A DNA stretch of 64,000 nucleotides from Kiritimatiellia bacterium (lineage in GTDB: Bacteria > Verrucomicrobiota > Kiritimatiellia > CAIQIC01 > Lenti-01): the NCBI GenBank assembly GCA_017527155.1, contig JAFXQI010000060.1:22215-86214 (forward strand). The letters are read 5' to 3'. Both the position numbers and the translations under genes were made by a program. Positions 43,504 to 52,236 of this stretch are shown here, in pieces. The notes under the pieces were generated by a model. It had not been told where the DNA came from and did no database searches. It saw only the letters and a list, made by a program, of their open reading frames with translations. Every line of letters begins with the position of its first letter. Position 1 is the first letter of the stretch.

Positions 43504-43848
43504 TTCTTTTCTCCTTGTGTTTCGCGTTTCCACGGCAAGTGGAAACGGGCGAAGTGTACGCGGTTCCGGGGAAGTGTCAACTGTTTCTGTTCGCAGAAAC
43601 ACGGCGCGCGGTGCCTCTCCGTTTTGTGCCGGGTCTTCCGGGCCCCTGGGCAGGTCCCGGGGCGGCGGTGTGGCGCGCGTGCACTTTCCCCCTTGCGGGG
43701 GGAAGGGGAGAACCGCTAGAATCGGGACATGGTGGAAAAACGGTCAGCAGGATGCACAAGCGCCGGTGCCGGAGCCCGCCGGCTTCGCGGGGCGCATCCA
43801 TTCATCGAGAACCGCCATGATTGTCTGAACCCAAAGGAAAGGCCTGCC
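43504..43848. promoter_or_regulatory. Divergent regulatory region with two palindromic operators
   Basis: No gene lies in these 345 bases between the leftward XRE-cupin operon and the rightward amidohydrolase. GTTTCCAC-N5-GTGGAAAC (43,526-43,546) and GTTTCTG-N4-CAGAAAC (43,583-43,600) are perfect inverted repeats sharing GTTTC/GAAAC ends. A further C-rich/G-rich hairpin at about 43,684-43,706 lies in the leader toward the amidohydrolase. Confidence 0.6.
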
Positions 43849-45222
43849 ATGAACCTGCTCAAGATCGCCAACATCCACACGCTCGTCACGATGGACGACG
43901 AGTTCAACGTCTTGCACGACGTCGACGTGCTCGTCCGCGACGGCCGCATCGAGGCCGTCGGACGCGGCCTCGCCGCACCGGAGGGGGCGCACGTCCTCGA
44001 CGGGCGCTGGTGCGTCGCGTACCCCGGCTTCGTCAACACCCACCACCACTTCTACCAGACCCTCACCCGCAACATCCCCGCCGTACAGGATGCCAAGCTC
44101 TTCGACTGGCTCGTGTGGCTGTACGAGGTCTGGCGCGGGCTCACCCCGGAGGCCGTGCGCATCTCCACGCAGGTCGCCCTCGGCGAGCTCCTCCTCAGCG
44201 GGTGCACGACGACGACCGACCACTTCTATTGCTTCCCCAAGAGCGCGCCTGCCGACCTGCTCGACGCCGAGCTCGACGAAGCCCGCCGTCTCGGCGTGCG
44301 TTTCCATGCCACCCGCGGCAGCATGTCGCTCGGGCGCAGCGCGGGCGGACTCCCGCCGGACGACGTCACGCAGCCGTGGCCCGACATCCTCGCCGACTGC
44401 GAGCGCGTCATCGCCAAGTACCACGATCCGGCGCCCTTCGCCATGACCCGCATCGCGCTCGCGCCGTGCTCGCCGTTCAGCGTCACGCGCGAGTCGCTCG
44501 CCGAGACCGCCGTCTTCGCGCGCGAAAAGAAGGTCATGATGCACACCCATCTGTGCGAGACCATGGACGAGCAGGACTTCTGCCTCGAAAAGGTCGGCAT
44601 GCGTCCCCTCGACTACATGGAAAGCGTCGGCTGGATGGGCCCCGACGTCTGGTACGCGCACGGCATCTGGTTCACCGACGAGGAAATCGCCCGCCTCGGC
44701 AAGGCCCGCTGCGGCGTCGCCCACTGCCCCGTCAGCAACCTGCGCCTCGGGTCCGGCATCTGCCACATTCCTGATTTGCTCAAGAGCGGCGCGCGCGTCG
44801 GCATCGCCGTCGACGGCTCCGCCAGCAACGACTCCTCCAACCTCCTCAAGGAAATGCAGACCGCGCTGCTCGTCCACCGCGTCGGCACCGGCGTGGACAA
44901 GATGCCCGCGCGCGACGTCCTGCGCATCGCGACGCGCGGCGGCGCCGAGGTCCTCGGCTACGAGAACGACATCGGCCAGCTGGTCCCCGGCAAGGCCGCC
45001 GACCTGGCGTTGTTCCGCCTTGACCGCATCGACTTCGCGGGCGCGATGGCCGATCCGGCCAGCGCCGTGCTCTTCTGCGGCAGCGCGCCGCGGGCGGAGT
45101 ACACGATCGTCGCCGGCGAGGTGCTCGTCGAGAAGGGGCGGCTCGTCCGCATCGACGAGGAAGCCCTCTTCCACCGGGCCAACGCCGCCGCTGCCGACCT
45201 GCTGCGGAAGGCGGGGCACTGA
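43849..45222 (+). CDS. Amidohydrolase, 8-oxoguanine deaminase-type
   Basis: This 457-residue metal-dependent hydrolase belongs to the TrzN/AtzB/8-oxoguanine deaminase branch. Metal ligands: NTHHHFYQT, HTHLCETMDEQ, a later His (WYAHGIWF) and the catalytic Asp in VDGSASND. The block RNIPAVQDAKLFDWLVWLYE is characteristic of bacterial 8-oxoguanine deaminases, which convert 8-oxoguanine to urate. Other purine or triazine substrates are possible. AAAGGAAAGG lies before the ATG at 43,849; upstream in-frame ATGs lack this. It lies alone, divergent to the XRE-cupin operon. Confidence 0.85.
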   Translation: MNLLKIANIHTLVTMDDEFNVLHDVDVLVRDGRIEAVGRGLAAPEGAHVLDGRWCVAYPGFVNTHHHFYQTLTRNIPAVQDAKLFDWLVWLYEVWRGLTPEAVRISTQVALGELLLSGCTTTTDHFYCFPKSAPADLLDAELDEARRLGVRFHATRGSMSLGRSAGGLPPDDVTQPWPDILADCERVIAKYHDPAPFAMTRIALAPCSPFSVTRESLAETAVFAREKKVMMHTHLCETMDEQDFCLEKVGMRPLDYMESVGWMGPDVWYAHGIWFTDEEIARLGKARCGVAHCPVSNLRLGSGICHIPDLLKSGARVGIAVDGSASNDSSNLLKEMQTALLVHRVGTGVDKMPARDVLRIATRGGAEVLGYENDIGQLVPGKAADLALFRLDRIDFAGAMADPASAVLFCGSAPRAEYTIVAGEVLVEKGRLVRIDEEALFHRANAAAADLLRKAGH

Positions 45223-45292
45223 GGGGCGGACGCAGGAACCATGTGTCCTCCATCCAGTTGTGTCGCCAACCATGAACGCTCCTTTCCACAAT

Positions 45293-45357
45293 GGACGCGC
45301 AGAAGCGCGTCCCTCCCCGTGGAGAGCGCAATGGGAGGGTCGCGCTTCCGCGCGACC
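45293..45357. repeat. Pair of GC hairpin repeats in opposite orientation
   Basis: GGACGCGCAGAAGCGCGTCC (45,293-45,312, followed by CTCC) and the reverse-oriented GGTCGCGCTTCCGCGCGACC (45,338-45,357, preceded by GGGA) lie 25 bases apart. They sit between the amidohydrolase and the next gene, and two such inverted copies are typical of REP-like elements. Confidence 0.75.
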
Positions 45358-45414
45358 ATGCGGTTGGGAAGCCCCTGAAAGGCCACAGAATCACTTGAAC
45401 CGATCCAGGACAGG

Positions 45415-46452
45415 ATGACCACTTGGACCGAACAACGCCGTGCTGCAACAAGGGAGCGCCTCGCCTTTGCCGGATGGTGGGCGGGGCTGTCGCTCGCGTG
45501 CGGCGCGGGACTGGTGGGGTTCGTGTGGGCGCGGTGGCCGACGCTCGGGCTGTTCGCTGCCGTCGCGCTCGGCGGCGCCTGGCTCGGACCCATTCTCGCG
45601 TGGGCCAGCCTCCGCGCTCCGCGCCGCAACGAGACGCCGTGGCCGGCGCCCGGGGCGGGCGCCGATGCGTGGCGGCACCAGGCCAACGCCCTTGGCCGCA
45701 TGCTCCTCTACCACCAGGACGACCCGGCCCTGCCCAAGAACGTCCGCAAGGAACTCGTGCAGGCCCACCGCGACCTGCGCCGCGTCCTGCGCGCGAAACC
45801 GTCCGCCGAGGACCTCGAACGCGAATGCGCCCGCCTGTGGGACGGCCCCGTGCGGCTGGCCAAGCGTACCGCCTGGCTGGCGGTCTGGCCGGCTGTCAAG
45901 GACCTCGAAACCGCCTGGCGCGAGGGGCGCGCCACGCACGCTGGCGGCACGCGCCACCATCTGCTGCACGAACTCGTGGGCGCGGCCGCCGCTACCGCCA
46001 GCGAAGGCGTCCTCCCGCGCCTCCTCGCCCGCGAGCGCTGGGAATGCGTGGAACAAGCCACCGACTATGCCCTCCAGCTGGCCGGCGTCCCCGGATGGAC
46101 GCCTGTATCGCCCATCGCGCTGGCCGCCGTCCTTGCAATCGAGTGGAGCGATTTCGCGATTCCCTTCGACCCCGAGCCCGCGCGTGCCCGCCTCGCTGCC
46201 ATCCTCGCCGCGGAAGCCCCGGAGGCCACTGCGCCCGCTCCGGCCATTCCGGTACAGCCGGCGGAGGAAGTTCCGCCTCCGCCGCCGAAGCACTACCGCC
46301 GTGTCCGCGTCCGCGTGCGCCATGAAGGCCACCACCACCGGTCGTTGCTCCGCCGTCTGTTCGGCGAACCGCTCGAATCCGTGCGCCGCGGCTGTTTTTC
46401 CTTCGTCCAGTGGCTCCGCTACGCGCTGCGCTCCTGGATGCTGTATCGGTAG
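45415..46452 (+). CDS. Membrane protein with long cytoplasmic domain, unknown
   Basis: This 345-residue protein has two N-terminal hydrophobic helices (about residues 18-37, GWWAGLSLACGAGLVGFVWA; and 43-62, LGLFAAVALGGAWLGPILAW). A helical domain (about 80-250) and a Pro-rich, then very basic, C-terminus (YRRVRVRVRHEGHHHRSLLR) follow. No family was recognised. It follows the hairpin-repeat pair and precedes another copy, and is convergent to lipA. Confidence 0.6.
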   Translation: MTTWTEQRRAATRERLAFAGWWAGLSLACGAGLVGFVWARWPTLGLFAAVALGGAWLGPILAWASLRAPRRNETPWPAPGAGADAWRHQANALGRMLLYHQDDPALPKNVRKELVQAHRDLRRVLRAKPSAEDLERECARLWDGPVRLAKRTAWLAVWPAVKDLETAWREGRATHAGGTRHHLLHELVGAAAATASEGVLPRLLARERWECVEQATDYALQLAGVPGWTPVSPIALAAVLAIEWSDFAIPFDPEPARARLAAILAAEAPEATAPAPAIPVQPAEEVPPPPPKHYRRVRVRVRHEGHHHRSLLRRLFGEPLESVRRGCFSFVQWLRYALRSWMLYR

Positions 46453-46489
46453 TGTGTGTCGGGAAATGGGGGGGAGGACGTGCCAGGGC

Positions 46490-46509
46490 GGACGCGCGGA
46501 AGCGCGTCC
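46490..46509. repeat. GC hairpin repeat
   Basis: GGACGCGCGGAAGCGCGTCC followed by CTCC, between convergent genes. It is another member of the family at 30,748, 45,293, 45,338 and 56,024. Confidence 0.75.
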
Positions 46510-46546
46510 CTCCCCGTGCGGTCCTGGTGGACGCCCTGCGCGGTCG

Positions 46547-47404
46547 TTACGCTGGGGAGTCGGCGGAGGCGTGGTAGGAGGAGCGGGCGAGGGGGGAGGA
46601 GACGACGGTGGGGAAGCCAAGGGCGTGGGCGGTGTCGCGCCAGCGGTCGAAGTCGGCGGGGGGGAGGTAGCGGGCGACGGGATGGTGGGACGGGGTCGGG
46701 GCGAGGTACTGGCCGAGGGTCAGGTGGGTGACGCCGGCGGAGCGGAGGTCGCGAAGGGTCGCGAGGATTTCGTCGTCGGTTTCGCCGAGGCCCAGCATGA
46801 GGCCGGATTTGGTGCGGGCACCGCGGGCGGCGGCGGCGCGGAGGACGGCCAGGGAGCGGGTGTAGGAAGCCTGGGGGCGGACGGAGGGATGGAGGCGGGC
46901 GGTGGTTTCGAGGTTGTGGTTGAGGATGTCGGGGCGGGCGTCGAGGACGGTCTGGAGGGCGCCGAGGTCGCCGCGGAAGTCGGGGATGAGGACTTCGGTG
47001 GTGGCGGAGGGGAGTCTTTCGTGGAGGGCGCGGAGGGTCGCGGCGAAGTGGGCGGCGCCGCCGTCGGGAAGGTCGTCGCGGGTCACGGAGGTGACGACGA
47101 CGTGGCGGAGGCCCAGCGCCGCCGCGGCGTCGGCCAGGGCGGCAGGTTCGGCGGGGTCGGGCGGCGGCAGGAGGGCGGTGGCGTGGGGGATGGCGCAGAA
47201 GCGGCAGTCGCGGGTGCAATGGTCGCCGAGAATGAGGAAGGCGGCGGCGCGGTCGTGCCAGCATTCGGCGCGGTTGGGGCATTTGGCGCCCTCGCAGACG
47301 GTGTGGAGCCGGTGTCCGCGGCACGCGGAGAGGGCGCGGCGGACTTCGGCGGCGCCGGTGGCGGGGGGAAGGGGGCGGCGGAACCAGGAAGGCAAGCGAG
47401 GCAT
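46547..47404 (-). CDS. lipA: Lipoyl synthase
   Basis: This 285-residue radical SAM enzyme inserts two sulfurs into protein-bound octanoyl groups. It carries both iron-sulfur motifs: CEGAKCPNRAEC (auxiliary cluster, C-x4-C-x5-C, about residues 37-48) and CTRDCRFC (radical SAM, C-x3-C-x2-C, about 63-70). VVTSVTRDDLPDGGA and LNHNLETTARLHPSVRP, both strongly conserved, are also present, and a C-terminal R-S-S-Y-H completes the active site. LipB is not nearby. It lies downstream of the zinc-ribbon gene with a CTAG array between. Confidence 0.95.
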   Translation of the reverse strand: MPRLPSWFRRPLPPATGAAEVRRALSACRGHRLHTVCEGAKCPNRAECWHDRAAAFLILGDHCTRDCRFCAIPHATALLPPPDPAEPAALADAAAALGLRHVVVTSVTRDDLPDGGAAHFAATLRALHERLPSATTEVLIPDFRGDLGALQTVLDARPDILNHNLETTARLHPSVRPQASYTRSLAVLRAAAARGARTKSGLMLGLGETDDEILATLRDLRSAGVTHLTLGQYLAPTPSHHPVARYLPPADFDRWRDTAHALGFPTVVSSPLARSSYHASADSPA

Positions 47405-47420
47405 GGGAAAACGGGGAATT

Positions 47421-47448
47421 CTAGATATCTAGAAATCTAGAATTCTAG
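47421..47448. repeat. Four CTAG units at exact 8-base spacing
   Basis: CTAG occurs at 47,421, 47,429, 47,437 and 47,445, within TTCTAGAT-ATCTAGAA-type octamers. The array fills the gap between lipA and the upstream zinc-ribbon gene, whose TAG stop is the last CTAG. A second array lies at 48,940. Confidence 0.75.
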
Positions 47449-47825
47449 AAGGGGGAAGGAGCCGGTGGTGGCCTGGGGGCGAAGGCGGGGCAGGTGTCGG
47501 TGGCTTCGACTTCGCAGTGGTGGAGGCCGCAGCGCTGGATGAAGGGGTTGACGACGTATTCGCGGCAGTGGCGGCACATGCGGTTCTTTTCGGATTCGTC
47601 GAAGACGCGGACGGGGCGAGGGCGGTCGGCTTCGGTGAAGACGCGGGGTGCGGCGCTGTCCTTGAAGGGGATTTCGGATTCGTCGGCGAATTCGTGTTTG
47701 CAGAGGGCGCAGAGGAGGGCGTCGCCGGTGCGGACGAAGCCGTCGTAGCGGGGCTTCTTGAGGAGCCAGGTGTCGCGCCCGCAGGCGGGGCAGCGGAATT
47801 CGCGGCGGGCGGGGGCGGGCGGCAT
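47445..47825 (-). CDS. Zinc-ribbon protein, unknown
   Basis: This 126-residue protein has four cysteine pairs: CPACGRDTW, LLCALCKHEF, MCRHCREYVV and CGLHHCEVEATDTC, with a Pro-rich end. It probably binds two zinc ions and may be a small regulatory or structural factor. It starts 8 bases after the epimerase stop and is probably in one operon with it. No strong ribosome site is visible before the ATG. Confidence 0.65.
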   Translation of the reverse strand: MPPAPARREFRCPACGRDTWLLKKPRYDGFVRTGDALLCALCKHEFADESEIPFKDSAAPRVFTEADRPRPVRVFDESEKNRMCRHCREYVVNPFIQRCGLHHCEVEATDTCPAFAPRPPPAPSPF

Positions 47826-47833
47826 CGGGGGGC

Positions 47834-48892
47834 TCAGAAGAATTTCTTGGCGAGGGAGAGGATGCCCTGCTTCCAGGGGACGCGGTGGGAGACGCCGGTG
47901 GCGTCCTTGAAGGTGTCGAGGTTGGCGAGGTACCAGTGGTAGTTGCGGAGGAGGGCGTCCTTGTTGGAGTAGCGGGGGGCGAAGCCGAGCTGCTTTTCGG
48001 CTTTCTCGATGGAGACGAAGGAGTCCTTGGAGGCGGTCTCGTAGATCCACTTGTAGAGGGGCGAGAGGTGGAGGAGTTCGAGGAAGCGCAGGGTCCAGAT
48101 CATGGGGGCCGCCGGGAAGCCGTGGATGCGCTTGCCGTAGCCGGCTTCGTCGAGGACGGCCTGGTAGTCTTCGCCCATCGTGGTGTATTCCTTGGCGCCG
48201 ATGTTGAAGACGTCGTTGACGGTGTCGCGGTCGAGGGTCAGGCACAGCCAGATGGCGTCGCAGAGGTCTTCGACGTCGAGCAGCTGGTAGCGGTTCTTCC
48301 CGTTGCCGATCATGGGGAAGCCGTGGCCGGTGCGCGCCCAGTCGTAGAACATGGCGAAGACGCCGAGGCGCTCGGGGCCGATGAAGGATTTGGGCCGGAT
48401 GATGGGGACGCAGAGGCCTTTTTCGCGGGCCTTGAGGCACTCGGCTTCGGCGTCGATCTTGGCGTGGCCGTAGGGGCCGACGCCGATCATTTCGTCGGTT
48501 TCGAGGAGGGGATGGTGGTCGGGGATGCCGTAGACGGCGGTGGAGGAGATCATGACGAAGCGCTCGACGCCGGCCTTCTGCGCGGCTTCGAGGAGGTTCC
48601 GGGTGCCGATGACGTCGGTGGTGAAGATGTCTTCCTTGGAGTAGAGGGGGAGGGCCGCGGCGGTGTGGATGACCCAGCGGACGCCGCCCATGCACTTGGC
48701 GACGGCGTCGGTGTCGCGGATGTCGCCGACGGTCGCGTCGATGCGGTCCTTTTCGGGGTAGTCGAAAGGGACCAGGTCGAGCGAGCGCAGGTCGGTCACG
48801 CCCTTGGAGAGGAGCTTGCGGACGAGGTTGATGCCGAGGAAGCCGCTGCCGCCGGTGATGAGGACGGTGCCGGGGTTGGTGGTGGTGGCCAT
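47834..48892 (-). CDS. NAD-dependent epimerase/dehydratase (extended SDR)
   Basis: This 352-residue protein has an N-terminal Rossmann motif VLITGGSGFLGINLV (G-x-x-G-x-x-G), a DIRDTDAV dinucleotide-binding region, a catalytic Ser in ISSTAVYG and the YGHAK pair (Y-x3-K, near residue 144). These fit a nucleotide-sugar or 3-beta-hydroxysteroid-type epimerase/dehydrogenase. The substrate cannot be told; PLETDEM and a C-terminal helical lid resemble sterol/hopanoid-type as well as sugar enzymes. It is followed by the zinc-ribbon gene. A CTAG array lies upstream. Confidence 0.85.
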   Translation of the reverse strand: MATTTNPGTVLITGGSGFLGINLVRKLLSKGVTDLRSLDLVPFDYPEKDRIDATVGDIRDTDAVAKCMGGVRWVIHTAAALPLYSKEDIFTTDVIGTRNLLEAAQKAGVERFVMISSTAVYGIPDHHPLLETDEMIGVGPYGHAKIDAEAECLKAREKGLCVPIIRPKSFIGPERLGVFAMFYDWARTGHGFPMIGNGKNRYQLLDVEDLCDAIWLCLTLDRDTVNDVFNIGAKEYTTMGEDYQAVLDEAGYGKRIHGFPAAPMIWTLRFLELLHLSPLYKWIYETASKDSFVSIEKAEKQLGFAPRYSNKDALLRNYHWYLANLDTFKDATGVSHRVPWKQGILSLAKKFF

Positions 48893-48939
48893 GGTTGGAA
48901 ATGCCTTTCTTGGGTTGGGGCCGGGGGAAACCTGGATTC

Positions 48940-48959
48940 CTAGAAACCTAGATATCTAG
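48940..48959. repeat. Three CTAG units at exact 8-base spacing
   Basis: CTAG at 48,940, 48,948 and 48,956 (CCTAGAAA-CCTAGATA-TCTAGG), between fabF and the epimerase gene. Same phasing as the array at 47,421. Confidence 0.75.
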
Positions 48960-48984
48960 GGCTTGGGGGCCGGGGTGGGGGCCG

Positions 48985-50229
48985 TCAGACGGCCTTGAAG
49001 CAGAGGGTGGCGTTGTGGCCGCCGAAGCCGAGGTTGTTGGAGAGGCAGGCGCGGACGCGGGCCTCGCGGGCGGTGTTGGGGACGTAGTCGAGGTCGCACT
49101 CGGGGTCGGGGGTGTGGTAGTTGATGGTCGGCGGGATGACGGAGTGCGTCAGGACGAGCGCGCAGACGATGGATTCGGCGCCGCCGGTCGCGCCCAGCAT
49201 GTGGCCGGTCATGGACTTGGTGGAGGAAATGGCGACGCGGCGGGCGTCGGCTTCGCCGAGGGCCATCTTGATGGCGCGGGTTTCGCCGGCGTCGTTGAGG
49301 TGCGTGGAGGTGCCGTGGGCGTTGATGTAGTCGATGTCGGCGGGGGAGAGTTCCGCGTCCTCGAGCGCGAGCTTCATGCCGTTGGCGGGGCCGACGGAGG
49401 TGGCGTCGGGGGCGGTGATGTGGTAGGCGTCGTCGGTGGCGCCGAAGCCGGCGAGCTCGCAGTAGATGCGGGCGCCGCGGGCCTTCGCGTGCTCCATCTC
49501 CTCGAGGACCAGGATGCCGGCGCCCTCGGAGAGGACGAAGCCGTCGCGGTCGCGGTCGAAGGGACGGCTCGCGCCCTGCGGGTCGTCGTTGCGCGTCGAA
49601 AGCGCCTTCATGGAATTGAAGCCGCCGATGCCGAGTTCGCAGACGGCGCCCTCGGCGCCGCCGGTGACCATCGCGTCGGCGCGGCCAGCGCGGATCGCGT
49701 CGAAGGCGACGCCGATGGAGTGGGTGGCGGTCGCGCAGGCGCTGACGACGGAGAAGTTGGGGCCTTTGAAGCCGTTCTCGATGGCGATGAAGCCGGGCAG
49801 GATGTTGGAAATCATCTGCGGGATCATGAAGGGCGAGAAGCGGCTGACGCCGCGGGCCATGTAGTTGGTCCACTGCGCCTGCATGACGGGGAGTCCGCCT
49901 ACGCCGCTGCCGACGATGACGCCGATGCGCTCGGGCGGGAGGCCGGACTCCTTGATGCCGGAATCGGCGACGGCCTCGCGGGCGGCGACGATGCCGTACT
50001 GGCAGAAGGGGTCCATGTGGCGCTGTTCCTTCCTGGGGATGAAGGCGTCCATGTCCAGGTTCTTGATTTCGCCGGCGAACTTGGTGGCGAAGGAGGTGGT
50101 GTCGAAGCGCGTGATGGGCCCGATGCCGGATTTGCCGGCGAGCAGGGCCTGCCAGAACTCCGCGACGGTGTTGCCCACGGGACTGAGGATGCCGAGGCCG
50201 GTCACTGCGACTTTGCGATTTTGGGACAT
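48985..50229 (-). CDS. fabF: 3-oxoacyl-ACP synthase II
   Basis: This 414-residue condensing enzyme of type II fatty acid synthesis has the Cys-His-His triad visible as SACATATHS (Cys165), NAHGTSTHLND (about residue 305) and TKSMTGHMLGATGG (about 340). GVGGLPVM and the C-terminal NNLGFGGHNATL are also conserved. Length equals E. coli FabF (413). AAAGGAATCGAC precedes the ATG; longer versions read through a region with palindromic repeats. acpP does not lie upstream, so the gene is separated from a classical fab cluster. Confidence 0.95.
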   Translation of the reverse strand: MSQNRKVAVTGLGILSPVGNTVAEFWQALLAGKSGIGPITRFDTTSFATKFAGEIKNLDMDAFIPRKEQRHMDPFCQYGIVAAREAVADSGIKESGLPPERIGVIVGSGVGGLPVMQAQWTNYMARGVSRFSPFMIPQMISNILPGFIAIENGFKGPNFSVVSACATATHSIGVAFDAIRAGRADAMVTGGAEGAVCELGIGGFNSMKALSTRNDDPQGASRPFDRDRDGFVLSEGAGILVLEEMEHAKARGARIYCELAGFGATDDAYHITAPDATSVGPANGMKLALEDAELSPADIDYINAHGTSTHLNDAGETRAIKMALGEADARRVAISSTKSMTGHMLGATGGAESIVCALVLTHSVIPPTINYHTPDPECDLDYVPNTAREARVRACLSNNLGFGGHNATLCFKAV

Positions 50230-50715
50230 GTCGATTCCTTTGTAAAAAATCCCTTGCAGGATAAGCGATGCCGCCCCTTCTGGCAAGCCCGCAAAGCGCC
50301 CCGCGGCGGCAATTCCGCGCGGGCGCGGCGGTGGGGTGGGGGAGGGGCGGCGAGGCGAGTTTTCCAACCATTGGAGTTGTCAGGCGAAAACCTTGCGATT
50401 TCCCATGTGTCAGGATGGGTAGGGCGGGCAGTCCCTGCCCGCCGGAGCCCGTCATGCCAAAGGGAGTGGCCGGAAATGTGCGGACGCATTTTTCTCCAGA
50501 TTCTGGCCGACTTGCATCCGCACCTCCCATGACATTCACTTGCATGTCCCGGTTTCCGGCGGCGAGGGGACTCGCCGCCCTACCACGGCTTCGCACGAAC
50601 GAAACCACACGTTCTTTGCCTGACATCTCCATCGGAAACTTTTTTCCAATCATCGGAAAACCGCGGAGCGGGCGGCGGGCGGCGTTTGCGGATGACAAAC
50701 GCGGGGGGATGACGT
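50230..50715. other. Divergent intergenic region with two palindrome relatives
   Basis: No gene is visible in these 486 bases between fabF and the envelope operon. It contains TTTTCCAACCATTGGA (50,360-50,375) and TTTTTCCAATCATCGGAAAA (50,641-50,660), imperfect members of the TTTTCCAATCATTGGAAAA family. The latter lies about 55 bases before the start of the lipoprotein gene, where an operator could act. Confidence 0.55.
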
Positions 50716-52209
50716 ATGGTTCGCTGCATGGTCGCATCGGGAAACAAGAGACGTCGGCGCATGGCACGCGGCGCGGTGGCGCTGTCCGCGGCGCTCGTGC
50801 TGTGCGGCTGCGGGACGTACAGCAATTATCCCGCCGGCATGAACCAGACGGTCCTCGGGCCGATGGGCGCCGGCGGCGACCTGCATGCCGTGCAGGCGGA
50901 CCTCGCGTCGCGGATGGAGGGCCGCGACGAGGTGCTCTTCGCGCAGGAAGCCGGGCGGACCGCCCAGCTCTACGGGGATTACGCGGCGTCGCGGACCGCC
51001 TTCGAGAAGGCCATCGCCCGCACCGCGGCGCAGGGCGACGAGGGGGTGTTCGCCGCGAAGGTCGCCGCGCAGCAGGCGGCCGCGGTGCTGGTCAACGACA
51101 AGGCCATCGAGTACCGCGCCCCGGAGTACGAGCAGGCCCTCGTCCACCACTACCAGGCCCTCAACTACCTCGGCGCGCGCGACCTCGACGGCGCCGGCGT
51201 GGAAATCCGCCGCGCGAACCGCGTCCAGGAGGAGGCCCGCAAGCGCCACGAGGCCGAAATCGACAAGGCGTCCGCCAAATCCCGCAAGGAGGACGCCGCC
51301 GCCGACCCGCTCGCCGACGCCCCCGACTCCACCCGGGCCGCCGTCGCCAAGGCGTACGCCGGGCTCGACGAGGTGGCGGGGCGGACGAAGACGTCTTTCC
51401 AGAACGCGGCGACCTTCTTCCTTTCGTCGGTGGTCTGGGAGATGCGCGGCGAACGCAACGACGCGTACATCGACGTCAAGAAGGCCCTCGAACTGGCGCC
51501 CGCCCATCCCGGACTCCAGGCGTCGGCCCTCCGCCTCGGCAAGCGGCTCGGCATGCGCGAGGACGTCGAGGAGCTCGTGCGCCGCTTCCCCGGCGCCGCG
51601 GCGACGCCGCCCGACGGCGACGGCGCCTACGACGGCAAGGCCCGTCTCGTCGTGATGCTCGAAGAGGGCCACGTCGCGCAGAAGCAGTCGCTCGGCATCC
51701 CGTTCCCCGTCTCCGGCGGGCTCGGCGCGATCGACATCCCCTTCTATTCCGCCACCGCCTCCCCCGCCTCCAACTGGCGCGTCGGCCTCGACGTCGCCGG
51801 CCGCCCGGAGGGCTCGCTCGCGCCGCTCTGCCGCGTTTCGTCCCTCGCGGCGCGGGCGCTTTCGGAGCGGATGCCCGGCATCCTGGCGCGCCAGATCGCG
51901 CGCGCCATCGCGAAGGGCGTCGCGGTGCAGGCGGCGAACAAGAACGGCGGCGACGCGGCCGTCATCCTGGTGAGCCTCTGGAACATCGCCTCCGAGCAGG
52001 CCGACCTGCGCAGCTGGCTGACGCTGCCGGACACGATCCTGTCGGCCGACGCGTGGGTGGCGCCCGGCGCTGCGGTGCCGATACGGCTTCGCTGGGCCGG
52101 CGGCGGGAACCTCGAACTGCCTGTAACCCTGGAGGCCGGCAAGACGACCTTGCTGTACGTGACGCGCGCGGATTGGTCTTTCTATTCCCACGCGTTTGTG
52201 CAACCATAG
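50716..52209 (+). CDS. COG3014-like lipoprotein
   Basis: This 497-residue protein has a basic N-terminus, a hydrophobic core (VALSAALVLCGCGTYSNYPA) and a lipobox ending L-C-G-C, indicating a lipoprotein. A TPR-like helical part follows (GRTAQLYGDYAASRTAFEKA, then YEQALVHHYQALNYL). The C-terminal half is beta-rich, with PALVVMLEEG-type and DIPFYS segments, as in COG3014 lipoproteins. That family occurs with YcfL and LpoB in some bacteria, and both are coded downstream. GGGGGG lies before ATG 50,716; an ATG at 50,761 nearer the signal is possible. Probably a periplasmic or outer-membrane envelope factor. Confidence 0.7.
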   Translation: MVRCMVASGNKRRRRMARGAVALSAALVLCGCGTYSNYPAGMNQTVLGPMGAGGDLHAVQADLASRMEGRDEVLFAQEAGRTAQLYGDYAASRTAFEKAIARTAAQGDEGVFAAKVAAQQAAAVLVNDKAIEYRAPEYEQALVHHYQALNYLGARDLDGAGVEIRRANRVQEEARKRHEAEIDKASAKSRKEDAAADPLADAPDSTRAAVAKAYAGLDEVAGRTKTSFQNAATFFLSSVVWEMRGERNDAYIDVKKALELAPAHPGLQASALRLGKRLGMREDVEELVRRFPGAAATPPDGDGAYDGKARLVVMLEEGHVAQKQSLGIPFPVSGGLGAIDIPFYSATASPASNWRVGLDVAGRPEGSLAPLCRVSSLAARALSERMPGILARQIARAIAKGVAVQAANKNGGDAAVILVSLWNIASEQADLRSWLTLPDTILSADAWVAPGAAVPIRLRWAGGGNLELPVTLEAGKTTLLYVTRADWSFYSHAFVQP

Positions 52210-52236
52210 AGGAACATCCAACAAAGGAGAACGGAC

